In this document: positions 15,410 to 26,982 of the stretch, piece by piece
Layout of the letters: every line of letters starts with the position of its first letter
Numbering within the stretch: the first letter of the stretch is position 1
NCBI RefSeq assembly: GCF_013410665.1
Contig: NZ_JACCFM010000001.1
Location: 1,054,001-1,118,000 of the forward strand
Length of the DNA stretch: 64,000 bases
Source: Leifsonia psychrotolerans
GTDB lineage: Bacteria > Actinomycetota > Actinomycetes > Actinomycetales > Microbacteriaceae
Direction: 5' to 3'
The notes under the pieces: generated by a model
Database searches by the model: none
What the model was told of the DNA's origin: nothing
What the model saw: the letters and a program-made list of their open reading frames with translations, nothing else
Position numbers and translations under genes: made by a program

Positions 15410-16959
15410 GCCGGAGCGGTCGCGAGTAGCGCGGCCCACACGTCGGCGCGCGCGTGAAAAGCGCCCAGGTCACGGCCGAGAAGAGTTTCGGCCAGCTCGA
15501 TCCGGCTGCGCACGGTGTGCCGATGCACTCCGAGCACGCGAGCCGCCGCGTCGAACGCTCCGTTGTGTTCAAGCCAGACCTGCACCGTGCGCAAAAGCTC
15601 GGTTCCGTGGGCGGCGTCGTGGCCGAGCACGGGGGCCAGTGTGGCGCGCCCGACTTCCCGGGCATCCGTCCGGGCCAGAAACGCCAGGACGCCCTGGCGC
15701 GAGATGGTGTCGAACTCGACCACGCTGGGTTCCCCTTCGTAGGAGCGTTCGTGTGCCTGCCCTGCCTGGGCGAGGGCGCGCGCCAAGTCGGAATAGTCTG
15801 TCGGGTCCGAGAGCCCCGCGTGCAGACCGAATGTGCGACAGAAGTCATCGAGCACAGCACGGGCAGACGGATGCAGCACAAGAACGACCGTGTCATCCTG
15901 CACGGCGAAGAAGACGGTTCCCTGTTGTTCTTCGACGCGTACCTCAAGGAACTCCGTCATCGCATCATGTCGGGGACCTGCAACGGAGGTGACGGCACAG
16001 AGCACGGGCTCGACGGGGAGTGGGCCCCACATTTCGTGGGAAATGCTTTCGGCCAGCTCACGGTTGCCGCCGAGCAGAACATGCAGCAGCCCGGAACGCA
16101 AGTGCCCCCGGGCGCCGGCCAAGGCGTGGTTCTGTTCTAAGGCGAGACCCGCAAGCGCGATCACCGATGTCACCACGTCGTGGCTTGCTTGGTCAAGTTC
16201 CGCGGCGCCGCCCAAGGCCAGCACGCCACGCAATTGGTCACGTCGTCCCAGCGTCTGCAGCGTCAGTGTCTCGCCGCCCACCACGATCGTCGCGCTCGCT
16301 CGCTGACCGCGAGCCAACAGACGCCGTGCCTCGCTCTGAACCGTGGCGAAGGAACTGCCGGACAGAACTTCTCCGGCGAAAGCATCACGGGGGAAGACGT
16401 GGTCGACGTTGCCTCCGACGTCGAAGAGGGCCACCCAGTGGTCGAGCTGTCGCGACAGCTCGGACAGTGTCGCGCTCAGGCCATCCGGGCGCAAGGCGGC
16501 CAAGGAGATGGCACGCTGAGCGCTGAGCGCCCAGGTGTGCCGCGCATATCGTTCTTCGGCGACCATCTCTGCCGCAGCGCGCGCGACGGCAATAAACGGC
16601 GTGAGGTAGGGCACTTCGACCAGGGGGAGGCCCTGACTGAGGCACGCCGCGACCAACGCGTCAGGGGTGCCATCCCTGACTACTTCGGTGCCGAACCCGA
16701 GCGCGGCGATTCCCCGGCGTTGGAGCCGGGCCACGTAGTCGAGGTAGAGGTCGTCGCCCGGACCGTCACGGTCGAACTGGGTTCCCGTCGTCAGCAGCAC
16801 CTGGCCGGGCGAGAGAAACGGTGTCGGATCGGCCAGATCGGAACTGTGCACCCACTCCACCGTGGCGTCGAGTGCGCCGGCGGGCAGGGCCGCGTCCTTG
16901 GTCAGAAGCCGGAGCTTCAGCTGTGGCTGACTGAACAGACGGCGAACGGTGAGAAGCAT
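15406..16959 (-). CDS. PucR-family transcriptional regulator
   Basis: A 517-residue regulator with an N-terminal PucR sensor domain (about 1-125), a middle degenerate GGDEF-like region and a C-terminal helix-turn-helix of the PucR type (FDAAARVLGVHRHTVRSRI, residues about 470-490). Family members activate purine, GABA or amine catabolism in response to a pathway compound. It is transcribed away from gabT with 159 bp between start codons, and that shared region probably holds its operator; I could not define a repeat with confidence. The control target is most likely the gabT-to-permease operon. Confidence 0.88.
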   Translation of the reverse strand: MLLTVRRLFSQPQLKLRLLTKDAALPAGALDATVEWVHSSDLADPTPFLSPGQVLLTTGTQFDRDGPGDDLYLDYVARLQRRGIAALGFGTEVVRDGTPDALVAACLSQGLPLVEVPYLTPFIAVARAAAEMVAEERYARHTWALSAQRAISLAALRPDGLSATLSELSRQLDHWVALFDVGGNVDHVFPRDAFAGEVLSGSSFATVQSEARRLLARGQRASATIVVGGETLTLQTLGRRDQLRGVLALGGAAELDQASHDVVTSVIALAGLALEQNHALAGARGHLRSGLLHVLLGGNRELAESISHEMWGPLPVEPVLCAVTSVAGPRHDAMTEFLEVRVEEQQGTVFFAVQDDTVVLVLHPSARAVLDDFCRTFGLHAGLSDPTDYSDLARALAQAGQAHERSYEGEPSVVEFDTISRQGVLAFLARTDAREVGRATLAPVLGHDAAHGTELLRTVQVWLEHNGAFDAAARVLGVHRHTVRSRIELAETLLGRDLGAFHARADVWAALLATAPA

Positions 16960-17118
16960 CGACGATCACTTTCAACAGTTTGTACTCAGTGGCGAATGCG
17001 GATGCTTCAACTATACGTTCTGGCACAGTCTGACTCCGACCGTCGTGCTTACGATTACGTCATCGGCATCGACGCCTTCCCCGCGTCGGTGCACATCGGT
17101 CTGAGAACTGGAGTAGCT

Positions 17119-18488
17119 ATGACCCTCGTCGATTCCCCCCCGCTGGATTCCTCACTTGACGTTCCGCGTGGAGGTCCGTCGCTTCCGCAGGAACGCCGAC
17201 TCGTCACCGCAATTCCCGGCCCGAAATCCCTCGAACGCATGGCGCGCAAATCCGCAGCCGTCGCATCCGGCGTGGGAACCACCATCCCCGTTTTCACGGT
17301 TGCTGCCGGTGGTGGAGTGCTCGTCGACGTCGACGGTAACTCCCTGATCGACCTCGGAAGCGGCATCGCCGTGACCGGCGTCGGAAACAGCAACCCGCGC
17401 GTCGTCGCCGCCGTCGCTGCCCAGCTCAACCAGTTCACCCACACGTGCTTCACCGTCGCCCCGTATGACTCCTACGTCGAGGTCGCCGAGGCTCTGAACC
17501 GTCTGACCCCGGGCGACCACGACAAGCGGAGCGCGCTGTTCAACTCGGGTGCCGAGGCCGTCGAAAATGCGATCAAGATTGCCCGTCACTACACCGGCAA
17601 GCAGGCCGTTGTCGCCTTCGACCACGCGTACCACGGCCGCACGAACCTCACCATGGGCCTGACCGCAAAGAGCATGCCGTACAAGAGTGGTTTCGGACCG
17701 TTCGCCTCTGAGCTGTATCGTGCACCGATGTCCTACCCGTACCGCGACGGACTCGACGGCGTGACCGCGGCCAAGGCCGCCATCCTCCAGATCGAGAAGC
17801 AGATCGGCGCTGCCAACCTGGCCGCCATGATCATCGAGCCCATACAGGGCGAGGGTGGCTTCATCGTTCCGGCCGAAGGCTTCCTGCCGACCCTTGTCGC
17901 GTGGGCATCCGAGAACAACGTCGTCTTCATCGCCGACGAGGTCCAGACCGGATTCGCCCGCACCGGCGACCTGTTCGCCAGCGAACATGAAGGAATCGTG
18001 CCCGACGTCATCGTCACCGCCAAGGGCATCGCCGGGGGCCTGCCGTTGTCGGCCGTCACCGGACGCGCCGCCATTATGGACTCGGCTCACGCCGGTGGCC
18101 TCGGTGGCACCTATGGTGGCAACCCGCTGGCCTGCGTGGCAGCACTGGCGACCATCGAGAGCTACCAGGAAGACAACCTCGTCGAGCGTGCACGCGAGAT
18201 CGGCGCGCTTCTTACCAGCCAGCTCAGCGCGCTGCAGGCGAACGACTCGCGCATCGGCGACGTACGTGGACGCGGCGCTCTGATCGCCATCGAGCTGGTT
18301 AACCCCACGACGGGCGAACCGGATGCCGCACTCACCAACCGCGTCGCCGCTGAGGCACACAAGCAGGGCGTTATCGTTCTGACCTGTGGCACCTACGGCA
18401 ACGTCATCCGCTTCCTCCCGCCGCTCTCCATCTCGGACGCCCTCCTCACCGAGGGCATCTCCGTCGTCGCCGAAGCGCTGGCCAGCGC

Positions 18489-18492
<4 letters not shown>
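17119..18492 (+). CDS. gabT: 4-aminobutyrate--2-oxoglutarate aminotransferase
   Basis: A 457-residue PLP-dependent class III aminotransferase that turns GABA and 2-oxoglutarate into succinate semialdehyde and glutamate. Family marks are NSGAEAVENAIKIARHYTG, the PLP-contact Asp in VFIADEVQTGFARTG and the Schiff-base Lys in VTAKGIAGGLPLS. The frame is open far upstream, but the ATG at 17119 with GGAG before it gives the expected N-terminus. The next gene overlaps by 4 nt (ATGA). Confidence 0.93.
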
Positions 18493-19766
<1,274 letters not shown>

Positions 19767-19783
19767 GCAAAGGAGTAACAGTC

Positions 19784-21247
19784 GTGTCTGAGAACGAAGT
19801 CGCCCTTCTCGCGAAGGTTCCGACAGGCCTGTACATCGGCGGCGAGTGGCGCGAAAGCAGCACGGGCAAAACTCTTCCTGTGTATGACCCGGCCACCGGC
19901 GTTGAACTGATTCGCATCGCCGACGCCAGTGTCGAAGACGGTGCTGCCGCCATGGATGCCGCGGTTGCAGCTCAGGAAAGCTGGGCTGCGACGGCACCGC
20001 GTGTGCGTGGCGAGATTCTGCGTCGCGCGTTCGACCTGCTGCAGGAGCGCAAGGAAGAATTTGCGCTGCTCATGACCATCGAGATGGGCAAGCCGCTGGC
20101 CGAGGCCCGTGGCGAGGTCGGCTACGGCGGTGAGTTCCTGCGTTGGTTCAGCGAGGAGGCCGTGCGCATCAGCGGACGGTACGGTCAGAACCCCGAGGGC
20201 ACCGGCCACATGATCGTCACGCAGCGCCCAGTTGGACCGTGCTTCCTGATCACGCCGTGGAACTTCCCCCTGGCCATGGCCACCCGCAAGATCGCTCCGG
20301 CTCTTGCTGCGGGTTGCACTGTGGTCGTCAAGCCCGCCGAGCTCACCCCGCTGACGACTCTGTTCTTCGTCAAGTTGCTCGAAGAGGTCGGACTTCCGGC
20401 CGGCGTCGTCAACGTGATCACCACGTCGACCTCGTCTACCGTCTCGGCCCCGATCATCGCCGACCCGCGTCTGCGGAAGCTCAGCTTCACCGGCTCGACC
20501 GCGGTCGGCCAGCGTTTGCTCGCTCAGGCCGCCCAGGGTGTTCTGCGCACAAGCATGGAACTGGGCGGCAACGCTCCGTTCGTCGTCTTCGACGACGCCG
20601 ATCTCGACACGGCGGTGGACGGCGCCATGCTTGCCAAGTTCCGCAACACCGGCCAGGCCTGCACGGCAGCGAACCGTTTCATCGTGCACGAATCGATCGC
20701 CGCTGAGTTCGGACGCCGTCTCACCGCGCGCGTCGCCGAGTTCTCCATCGGTCGCGGCACCGACGACGGGGTCACCTTCGGTCCGCTCGTCAATGAGGCA
20801 GCCGTCGAGTCGACCGACGCCATGGTGAAGGATGCGCTCGAACGCGGTGCGCAGCTTCTCATCGGCGGGGCGCGTCCGGAGGGCCCCGGCTCGTTCTACC
20901 AGCCGACCGTGCTGACAAACGTTCCCGCTGAGAGCCGTCTGCTTCAGGAAGAGATCTTCGGGCCGCTCGTGGGCATCACTACCTTCCAGAGCGAAGACGA
21001 AGCAGTGCGCCTGGCGAACGCCACCGAGTACGGCCTCATCGGCTACGTATTCACGACCGACCTGGCTCGCGGCCAGCGCATGATCGACCGTCTCGACACC
21101 GGCATGATGGGCCTGAACACGGGCTTGGTGTCGAATGCTGCGGCTCCGTTCGGCGGCGTCAAGCAGTCGGGTCTCGGTCGGGAAGGCAGCCTCGAAGGCA
21201 TCCACGAGTACCTGTCGACCAAATACACCCTCATTCCCGCTTCCTAA
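19784..21247 (+). CDS. gabD: Succinate-semialdehyde dehydrogenase, aldehyde dehydrogenase family
   Basis: A 487-residue aldehyde dehydrogenase. The catalytic Glu sits in MELGGNAPF and the catalytic Cys in NTGQACTAANRF; NAD(P) contacts are in ITPWNFPLAM and FTGSTAVGQ. Context after gabT makes succinate semialdehyde the probable substrate, giving succinate for the TCA cycle. The GTG at 19784 has AAGGAG 9 nt upstream and fits the family N-terminus; upstream codons overlap the preceding gene. A strong terminator follows its stop. Confidence 0.93.
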   Translation: MSENEVALLAKVPTGLYIGGEWRESSTGKTLPVYDPATGVELIRIADASVEDGAAAMDAAVAAQESWAATAPRVRGEILRRAFDLLQERKEEFALLMTIEMGKPLAEARGEVGYGGEFLRWFSEEAVRISGRYGQNPEGTGHMIVTQRPVGPCFLITPWNFPLAMATRKIAPALAAGCTVVVKPAELTPLTTLFFVKLLEEVGLPAGVVNVITTSTSSTVSAPIIADPRLRKLSFTGSTAVGQRLLAQAAQGVLRTSMELGGNAPFVVFDDADLDTAVDGAMLAKFRNTGQACTAANRFIVHESIAAEFGRRLTARVAEFSIGRGTDDGVTFGPLVNEAAVESTDAMVKDALERGAQLLIGGARPEGPGSFYQPTVLTNVPAESRLLQEEIFGPLVGITTFQSEDEAVRLANATEYGLIGYVFTTDLARGQRMIDRLDTGMMGLNTGLVSNAAAPFGGVKQSGLGREGSLEGIHEYLSTKYTLIPAS

Positions 21248-21250
21248 CCG

Positions 21251-21296
21251 ATGAGTGGCGACCCCCGGAACCTCGGGTGGTCGCCACTCATTTTTG
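21251..21296 (+). terminator. Rho-independent terminator after gabD
   Basis: A long stem (ATGAGTGGCGACC pairing with GGTCGCCACTCAT, extended inside by CCCG/CGGG) is followed at once by TTTTT. It divides the gabT-gdh-gabD unit from the amine oxidase, whose start is 29 bp on, so the distal genes may have their own promoter or rely on read-through. Confidence 0.88.
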
Positions 21297-21324
21297 TTCA
21301 CCACCAAGAAATTCAGGAGTTATC

Positions 21325-22683
21325 ATGACCACGATCAACCGTGACGTCATCATTATTGGCGCCGGGGCATCCGGCCTCACCGCCGCCACCGAGTTGAAGA
21401 AGGCCGGGCTCACCGTGGCCGTTCTCGAAGCCCGCGATCGTGTTGGAGGTCGTCTCTGGACCGACGATATTGACGGCGCAATGCTCGAGATCGGCGGCCA
21501 GTGGGTTTCGCCCGACCAGGATGCGCTCATCGAGACCCTGGACGATCTGGGCCTGGCCACCTACGAGCGTTACCGCGAGGGTAAAAACATCTACATCAAC
21601 GCGGCCGGTGAACTGAGCCGTTTCGAAGGAGACATCTTCCCGGTTCCGGTACAGACCGAGCACGAAATCGTCTCGCTGATCGAGAAGCTCGACGTTCTCG
21701 TTGCCGAGATGGACCCCGAGCGCCCGTGGGATCACCCGCGTGCGAAGGAGCTCGATGAAGTGTCATTCAGCCGTTGGTTGGAGTCACAGACCGACGACCA
21801 GGAAGCCCGCGACAATATCGGGATGTTCATTGCCGGGGCCATGCTCACCAAGCCGGCCCACGCTTTCTCGGCCCTTCAGGCTCTCCTGATGGCCGCCAGT
21901 GCCGGCAGCTTCAGCAACCTTGTCGACGCCGACTTCATCCTCGACAAGCGCGTTGTCGGTGGATTGCAGCAGGTTCCGCTGTTGCTCGCCGAACGTCTCG
22001 GCGATGATGTGCACCTCGGCCAAGCCGTGCGCACCCTCCGCTGGAGTGACGCCGGCGTTACCGCCATCACTGATGGCCTCGAGGTGAACGCGCGCCGCGT
22101 GATTATTGCCGTTCCGCCGGTGCTGATCAGCCGGATCTCGTTCGAGCCCTCGCTCCCGCGCCGTCAGCAGCAGCTACACCAGCACCTGTCGATGGGTTTC
22201 GTCATCAAGGTTCACGCTGTGTATGACACCCCATTCTGGCGTGAAGACGACCTCTCGGGCACCGCGTTCAGCCCGTACGAGCTCGTGCACGAGGCCTACG
22301 ACAACACCAACTTCGAAGACCCGCGCGGAACCCTCGTCGGTTTTGTCGCCGACGAGGAAGCCGACGGCGTCTTCACGTTGACGGCAGAGGAGCGCAAGCA
22401 GCGCATCCTCACCTCGCTGTCGCACTACTACGGCGAGAAGGCCCTCAACCCTGTCGTCTACTACGAAAGCGACTGGGGCAGCGAAGAATGGACCCGTGGA
22501 GCCTACGCGGCAAGCTTCGACATGGGCGGATTGGCCCGTTATGGAGCCGACCTACGCACGCCTGTGGGACCGATCTCGTTCTCGTGCAGCGACATGGCCG
22601 GCAAGGGCTACCAGCACGTCGACGGTGCAATCCGCGTCGGGCGTGAGGCTGCTGCCGCGATCATCGCCACAGACGCCAAGTAA
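21325..22683 (+). CDS. Flavin amine oxidase, probably putrescine oxidase
   Basis: A 452-residue FAD-dependent amine oxidase. The dinucleotide motif VIIIGAGASGLTAA opens the protein, RDRVGGRLWT follows, and the C-terminal FAD contact is in DGAIRVGREAAAAI. The sequence is closest in feel to actinobacterial putrescine oxidases, which oxidise putrescine to 4-aminobutanal with release of ammonia and hydrogen peroxide; other primary amines are possible. AGGAG precedes the ATG at 21325. Next to gabT and gabD this enzyme would feed the GABA route, although an aminobutanal dehydrogenase is not obvious unless GabD also does that step. Confidence 0.87.
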   Translation: MTTINRDVIIIGAGASGLTAATELKKAGLTVAVLEARDRVGGRLWTDDIDGAMLEIGGQWVSPDQDALIETLDDLGLATYERYREGKNIYINAAGELSRFEGDIFPVPVQTEHEIVSLIEKLDVLVAEMDPERPWDHPRAKELDEVSFSRWLESQTDDQEARDNIGMFIAGAMLTKPAHAFSALQALLMAASAGSFSNLVDADFILDKRVVGGLQQVPLLLAERLGDDVHLGQAVRTLRWSDAGVTAITDGLEVNARRVIIAVPPVLISRISFEPSLPRRQQQLHQHLSMGFVIKVHAVYDTPFWREDDLSGTAFSPYELVHEAYDNTNFEDPRGTLVGFVADEEADGVFTLTAEERKQRILTSLSHYYGEKALNPVVYYESDWGSEEWTRGAYAASFDMGGLARYGADLRTPVGPISFSCSDMAGKGYQHVDGAIRVGREAAAAIIATDAK

Positions 22684-22734
22684 CAGTCACACCACCCGGC
22701 CGCTGTGCGGCACCGAGTCACATTGAGGAGCACG

Positions 22735-23613
22735 ATGCGTTTCATCGTCGGCTACACGGCCACACCCGCAGGATCGGATGCACTCGCGCTGGGCGCGCGG
22801 CTCGCTCGATCCTGGGGGGCGACCCTCGACATCGTCTTGGTGCTGCACAGCGAACACCGGCCCACACTCGTGCCGAGCGATGCCGGCTACGACCGGTTTC
22901 TGCACGATCGGTCGGAAGGCTGGTTGGCGGATGCCGCACGCCGGGTACCCGCCGAGGTCACGACGAGGACCCATCTTGTCTACGCCGATACGTTCTCAGC
23001 GGGGCTGATGGACACCGCGGGCTCTCTTGGGGCGATGCTCATTGTCATTGGTGCAGCGCACGACGGGATCTTCGGCCGATTCACGCTTGGCAGTGTGGCG
23101 GCCGATCTCCTGCACAGCTCGTCGGTACCCGTCGCACTGGCGCCCATTGGCACGGCGGATGCCGGCCACGCGTTGGGTATCAGCCGCATGACCTGCACGA
23201 TCGGCACCAAGGCCGGCTCCGAGGTCTTGTTGGCTGCCGGCATCCGTTTCGCTGCAGCGGCACACGTCCCGCTACGGCTCGTCTCGCTTGTCGCAGTCGA
23301 TCTTCCGGGGGGAGTCGAGGACAAGCTTGTCTCCAAGCACGGCGCGATCCACGCGCAGGAAGTGCTGAACTATGCCGCGGCACGACTCCCGGAGTCGGTT
23401 GTCGCTACGGCCGACGTCGTCTTCGGCGACAGCATCGAGCAGGCCATCGGCTCCCTCGATTGGAACCCTGATGAAATCGTGCTTGTCGGGTCGAGTCGTT
23501 TGGCGCAACCGCGTCGACTGTTCCTCGGCTCAACAGCGGCCAAAATGCTGCGCGCACTTCCCGTGCCGATGATCGTCGTGCCGCGCGAATCCCACCTCAC
23601 GCAAGGAATTTAA
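22735..23613 (+). CDS. Tandem universal stress protein (UspA family)
   Basis: A 292-residue protein made of two Usp domains. Each ends with the ATP-binding type motif: VIGAAHDGIFGRFTLGSVAADLLHSSSVPVAL in the first, VGSSRLAQPRRLFLGSTAAKML in the second. It lies between the amine oxidase and the permease with a GAGGAG site, so it is expressed with the catabolic genes and might regulate uptake or answer peroxide stress from the oxidase; both are guesses. The permease starts 3 nt after its stop. Confidence 0.88.
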   Translation: MRFIVGYTATPAGSDALALGARLARSWGATLDIVLVLHSEHRPTLVPSDAGYDRFLHDRSEGWLADAARRVPAEVTTRTHLVYADTFSAGLMDTAGSLGAMLIVIGAAHDGIFGRFTLGSVAADLLHSSSVPVALAPIGTADAGHALGISRMTCTIGTKAGSEVLLAAGIRFAAAAHVPLRLVSLVAVDLPGGVEDKLVSKHGAIHAQEVLNYAAARLPESVVATADVVFGDSIEQAIGSLDWNPDEIVLVGSSRLAQPRRLFLGSTAAKMLRALPVPMIVVPRESHLTQGI

Positions 23614-23616
23614 CAT

Positions 23617-25185
23617 ATGGCAACCGCTGACACCGTCGTCGACACCAGTCCGGCCTCCGCATCCGCAGAACCCAGCGGGTTGTCGAAGAAGGGCCTGAGC
23701 TCGGGCTCGATCGGTCTGCTCGGGGCCATCGTCATTGGGATCTCGTGCATCGCACCGGCTTACACCCTGACCGGTGCACTCGGACCGACTGTGGCCGAGG
23801 TCGGCGTGCAGCTGCCGGCGATCTTCCTGGTCGGGTTCATACCGATGCTGCTCGTTGCGCTCGGCTACCGCGAACTGAACAACGCCATGCCAGACAGTGG
23901 AACCTCGTTCACGTGGGCTACTCGCGCCTTCGGGCCATGGATTGGGTGGATGGCCGGCTGGGGGCTCATCGCTGCGACAATCGTGGTGCTGAGCAATCTT
24001 GCGGGCATCGCCGTGGACTTCTTCTATCTGATGATCTCGCAGGTGTTTGGTGGGGACTCGGCCATTGCGGAGCTCGCCGGAAACCCGTTCATCAACGTCG
24101 CGACATGTCTGGTCTTCATTCTCATCGCCACGTGGATCTCGTACCGTGACGTGCAGACCACCCAGAAAGTTCAGTACTGGCTGGTCGGCTTCCAGCTGCT
24201 GATTCTCATCGCGTTCGGTGTGGCAGCCGTCGTGCACATCATGAACGGTACAGCGCCTGATCACATTCCTGTCACCGCGGACTGGTTCAACCCGTTCGCC
24301 GTGAGTTCGTTCTCGGCATTCGCCGCCGGGCTATCGCTCTCGATTTTTATCTTCTGGGGCTGGGACGTCACCCTCACGATGTCCGAAGAAACCAAGGGCT
24401 CACGCAAGACTCCGGGTCGGGCCGCAACCCTCACCGTCGTGATCATCGTTCTCGTCTACCTGTTCGTCGCGATCACGGCAATTTCATACGCAGGCTTGGG
24501 TGACACCGGTACGGGGTTAGGCAACCCGAAGATTCAGGAGAACGTCTTCTTCGCTCTTGCCGGACCCGTTCTCGGCCCGCTCGCGCTGCTCATGTCGATC
24601 GCCGTGCTGTCAAGCTCCGCTGCTTCACTGCAGTCAACATTCGTCGGACCGGCACGGACACTGCTCGCGATGGGACACTATGGGGCGCTGCCGGCGAAGT
24701 TCGCCAAGGTCAGCCCGCGCTTCTTCACACCCGGGTACGCCACGATCATTTCTGCTCTCGTCGCTGCAGGTTTCTACACGGTGATGCGTTTCGTCAGCGA
24801 AGACGTGCTGTGGGACACCATTACGACTCTCGGCATGATGATCTGCTTCTACTATGGTCTGACCGCCTTCGCCTGCGTCTGGTACTTCCGTCATCAGTGG
24901 TTCGACTCGGTGCGAAACGCATTTTTCACCCTTGTGTTCCCGCTGATCGGTGGGCTCATCCTCAGCGTTTTGTTCGTCACGACGCTCGTCGACAGCATGG
25001 ACCCGAGTTACGGCAGCGGCTCACAAGTGTTCGGGCTCGGCCTCGTCTTCGTGCTCGGCATGGTGATCCTGCTGACCGGTGCCATCATCATGGTGGTGCA
25101 GTCGAGGCAACGTCCCGCATTTTTCCGAGGGGAAACACTGAGCAAAGATGCGCCGGCGAGTGCCAGGATGCGCATCCGTCGCTAA
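23617..25185 (+). CDS. APC-family amino acid/polyamine permease
   Basis: A 522-residue transporter with about twelve membrane segments. The first carries the substrate-site pattern GISCIAPAYTLTGALGP of the amino acid-polyamine-organocation superfamily, and segment 6 the motif FIFWGWDVTLTMSEETKGSRKTPG typical of that group. As last gene of the operon it most likely imports the amine or GABA used by the upstream enzymes. It is convergent with the flavoprotein gene. Confidence 0.9.
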   Translation: MATADTVVDTSPASASAEPSGLSKKGLSSGSIGLLGAIVIGISCIAPAYTLTGALGPTVAEVGVQLPAIFLVGFIPMLLVALGYRELNNAMPDSGTSFTWATRAFGPWIGWMAGWGLIAATIVVLSNLAGIAVDFFYLMISQVFGGDSAIAELAGNPFINVATCLVFILIATWISYRDVQTTQKVQYWLVGFQLLILIAFGVAAVVHIMNGTAPDHIPVTADWFNPFAVSSFSAFAAGLSLSIFIFWGWDVTLTMSEETKGSRKTPGRAATLTVVIIVLVYLFVAITAISYAGLGDTGTGLGNPKIQENVFFALAGPVLGPLALLMSIAVLSSSAASLQSTFVGPARTLLAMGHYGALPAKFAKVSPRFFTPGYATIISALVAAGFYTVMRFVSEDVLWDTITTLGMMICFYYGLTAFACVWYFRHQWFDSVRNAFFTLVFPLIGGLILSVLFVTTLVDSMDPSYGSGSQVFGLGLVFVLGMVILLTGAIIMVVQSRQRPAFFRGETLSKDAPASARMRIRR

Positions 25186-25251
25186 CGTCGTCGTGGCGTT
25201 GAACCCCTCGCCGCTACCGAACAGCAGCGCTTCTCGACAATAACGGGGCCG

Positions 25252-26913
25252 CTACAGGGCCGTGGCGACCGCCCGGCCCGCCGTGCGACCCGAGAACAGG
25301 CAGCCGCCGAGGAAGGTGCCCTCGAGTGAACGGTAGCCGTGCATGCCGCCACCACCGAAACCACTGGCTTCACCTGCCGCGTATAGTCCGGGCACCGGCT
25401 GTCCGTCGGAACCGAGTGCGCGTGCGGACAGATCTGTTTCGATGCCGCCCAGGCTTTTGCGAGTGAGGATATGCAGCTTGACCGCGATCAGCGGCCCGGC
25501 CTTCGGATCGAGCAGTTTGTGAGGGCTGGCCACGCGAATGAGCTTGTCGCCCCGATAGCTGCGGGCCTGCCGGATGGCGTTGATCTGCGCATCCTTCGAG
25601 AAGTCGTTGTCGAGCTCGCGATCGCGCCCCACGATCTCCTTCGCGATCTGCGCGAAGTCGAGCTTCACGTCGGGGGAGAGTTTCTGCATTCCTGCCAGCA
25701 GCTCGGGCAGGCTGTCGGCCACAACGAAGTCGACGCCTTTCTCCTTGAATGCCTCGACCGGGCCCGGCGCGCCAGGGGTGATGCGCTTGGCGAGAAGCGG
25801 GAGGTCCTTGCCGGTCAGGTCGGGGTTCTGCTCGCTGCCCGAGAGTGCGAACTCCTTCTCGATGATTTTCTGGGTGAGCACGAACCAACTGTGCTCGTAG
25901 CCTGTCTTCTGAAGATATTCGAGTGTGCCGAGAGTGTCGAAGCCGGGAAAGAGCGGGACGGGCAGACGCTTCCCCGTCGCATCGAGCCACAACGACGAGG
26001 GGCCGGGCAGAATCCGGATGCCGTGGGCCGCCCAGACCGGATCCCAATTGGTGATCCCCTCGGTGTAGTGCCACATGCGGTCAGCATTGATCAGCCGAGC
26101 ACCGGCCTGTTCGGCGATGCCGAGCATGCGCCCGTCAACATGTGCGGGAACCCCTGACAGCAGATGTGTGGGGGCGGTCCCCAGGCGTTTCGGCCAGTGA
26201 GCTCGCACGAGATCGTGATTGCCTCCGATTCCACCACTCGCAACGATCACTGCGGAGGCGCGCAGCTCGAAGTCACCAATGACCTCGCGGCTGCTCGCCT
26301 GCCCGCGGTCGGCGCTGCTTGGCGACAGGATGCTCCCGCGCACGCCGACGACGGCACCGTCGTCGAGAATAAGCTCGTCGACTCGCCGACGGTGAAGGGT
26401 CGTGACGAGACCGGCCTGCATCCCCTCGCGCACGCGTGTGACGAACGGTTCGATCAGGCTCGGGCCGGTGCCCCAGGTGATGTGAAAGCGGGGGACCGAA
26501 TTGCCGTGTTCGAGGGCGGTGTAGCCGCCACGCTCGGCCCAACCGACCACGGGAAAAAACCTGACGCCCTTCTGGTGAAGCCAGGCTCGTTTCTCGCCGG
26601 CTGCGAAATCAAGGTAGGCGGATGCCCACTGCCGCGGCCAGGCATCGTCGTCCCGGTCAAAGCCGGCGCTGGCGAACCAGTCCTGTGTGGCGAGTTCGAG
26701 GGAATCCTTGACGCCCATTCGACGCTGTTCGGGAGAATCGATCAGGAAGAGTCCACCGAATGACCACCACGCCTGACCTCCGAGCGACGCGGCCGGCTCT
26801 TGGTCGACCAGTAAAACCCGCTTGCCGGCGTCCACCAGCTCGGCTGTCGCGACGAGACCAGCGAGGCCGGCTCCCACGACGATGACATCGGCTTCGGTGG
26901 TCGACAGATTCAT
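25252..26913 (-). CDS. FAD-binding dehydrogenase, fumarate reductase/KstD-like fold
   Basis: A 553-residue flavoprotein. It starts with a Rossmann motif DVIVVGAGLAGLVATAEL, has a capping domain in the middle and ends with GLYAAGEASGFGGGGMHGYR and a family-typical FLGGCLFSGRTAGRA. The branch is annotated simply as FAD-binding dehydrogenase; relatives dehydrogenate steroids or reduce enoates. No partner gene suggests the substrate. AAAGGAG lies before the ATG. Confidence 0.87.
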   Translation of the reverse strand: MNLSTTEADVIVVGAGLAGLVATAELVDAGKRVLLVDQEPAASLGGQAWWSFGGLFLIDSPEQRRMGVKDSLELATQDWFASAGFDRDDDAWPRQWASAYLDFAAGEKRAWLHQKGVRFFPVVGWAERGGYTALEHGNSVPRFHITWGTGPSLIEPFVTRVREGMQAGLVTTLHRRRVDELILDDGAVVGVRGSILSPSSADRGQASSREVIGDFELRASAVIVASGGIGGNHDLVRAHWPKRLGTAPTHLLSGVPAHVDGRMLGIAEQAGARLINADRMWHYTEGITNWDPVWAAHGIRILPGPSSLWLDATGKRLPVPLFPGFDTLGTLEYLQKTGYEHSWFVLTQKIIEKEFALSGSEQNPDLTGKDLPLLAKRITPGAPGPVEAFKEKGVDFVVADSLPELLAGMQKLSPDVKLDFAQIAKEIVGRDRELDNDFSKDAQINAIRQARSYRGDKLIRVASPHKLLDPKAGPLIAVKLHILTRKSLGGIETDLSARALGSDGQPVPGLYAAGEASGFGGGGMHGYRSLEGTFLGGCLFSGRTAGRAVATAL

Positions 26914-26982
26914 GCTGTGGCTCCTTTGTCACGGTGTGTGCCGATTCTAGGGGAGGCCACACACCATGACGGGCATCGCGCA

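Noticed and set aside
16180..17118. N-terminal extension of gabT by 313 codons
   Set aside because: The stretch is antisense to the pucR-type gene and resembles nothing; the family N-terminus starts at the ATG at 17119 with GGAG before it.
16960..17118. PucR operator between pucR-type gene and gabT
   Set aside because: The region surely holds promoters, but the short near-repeats (TTCAAC at two places) are too weak to define a site.
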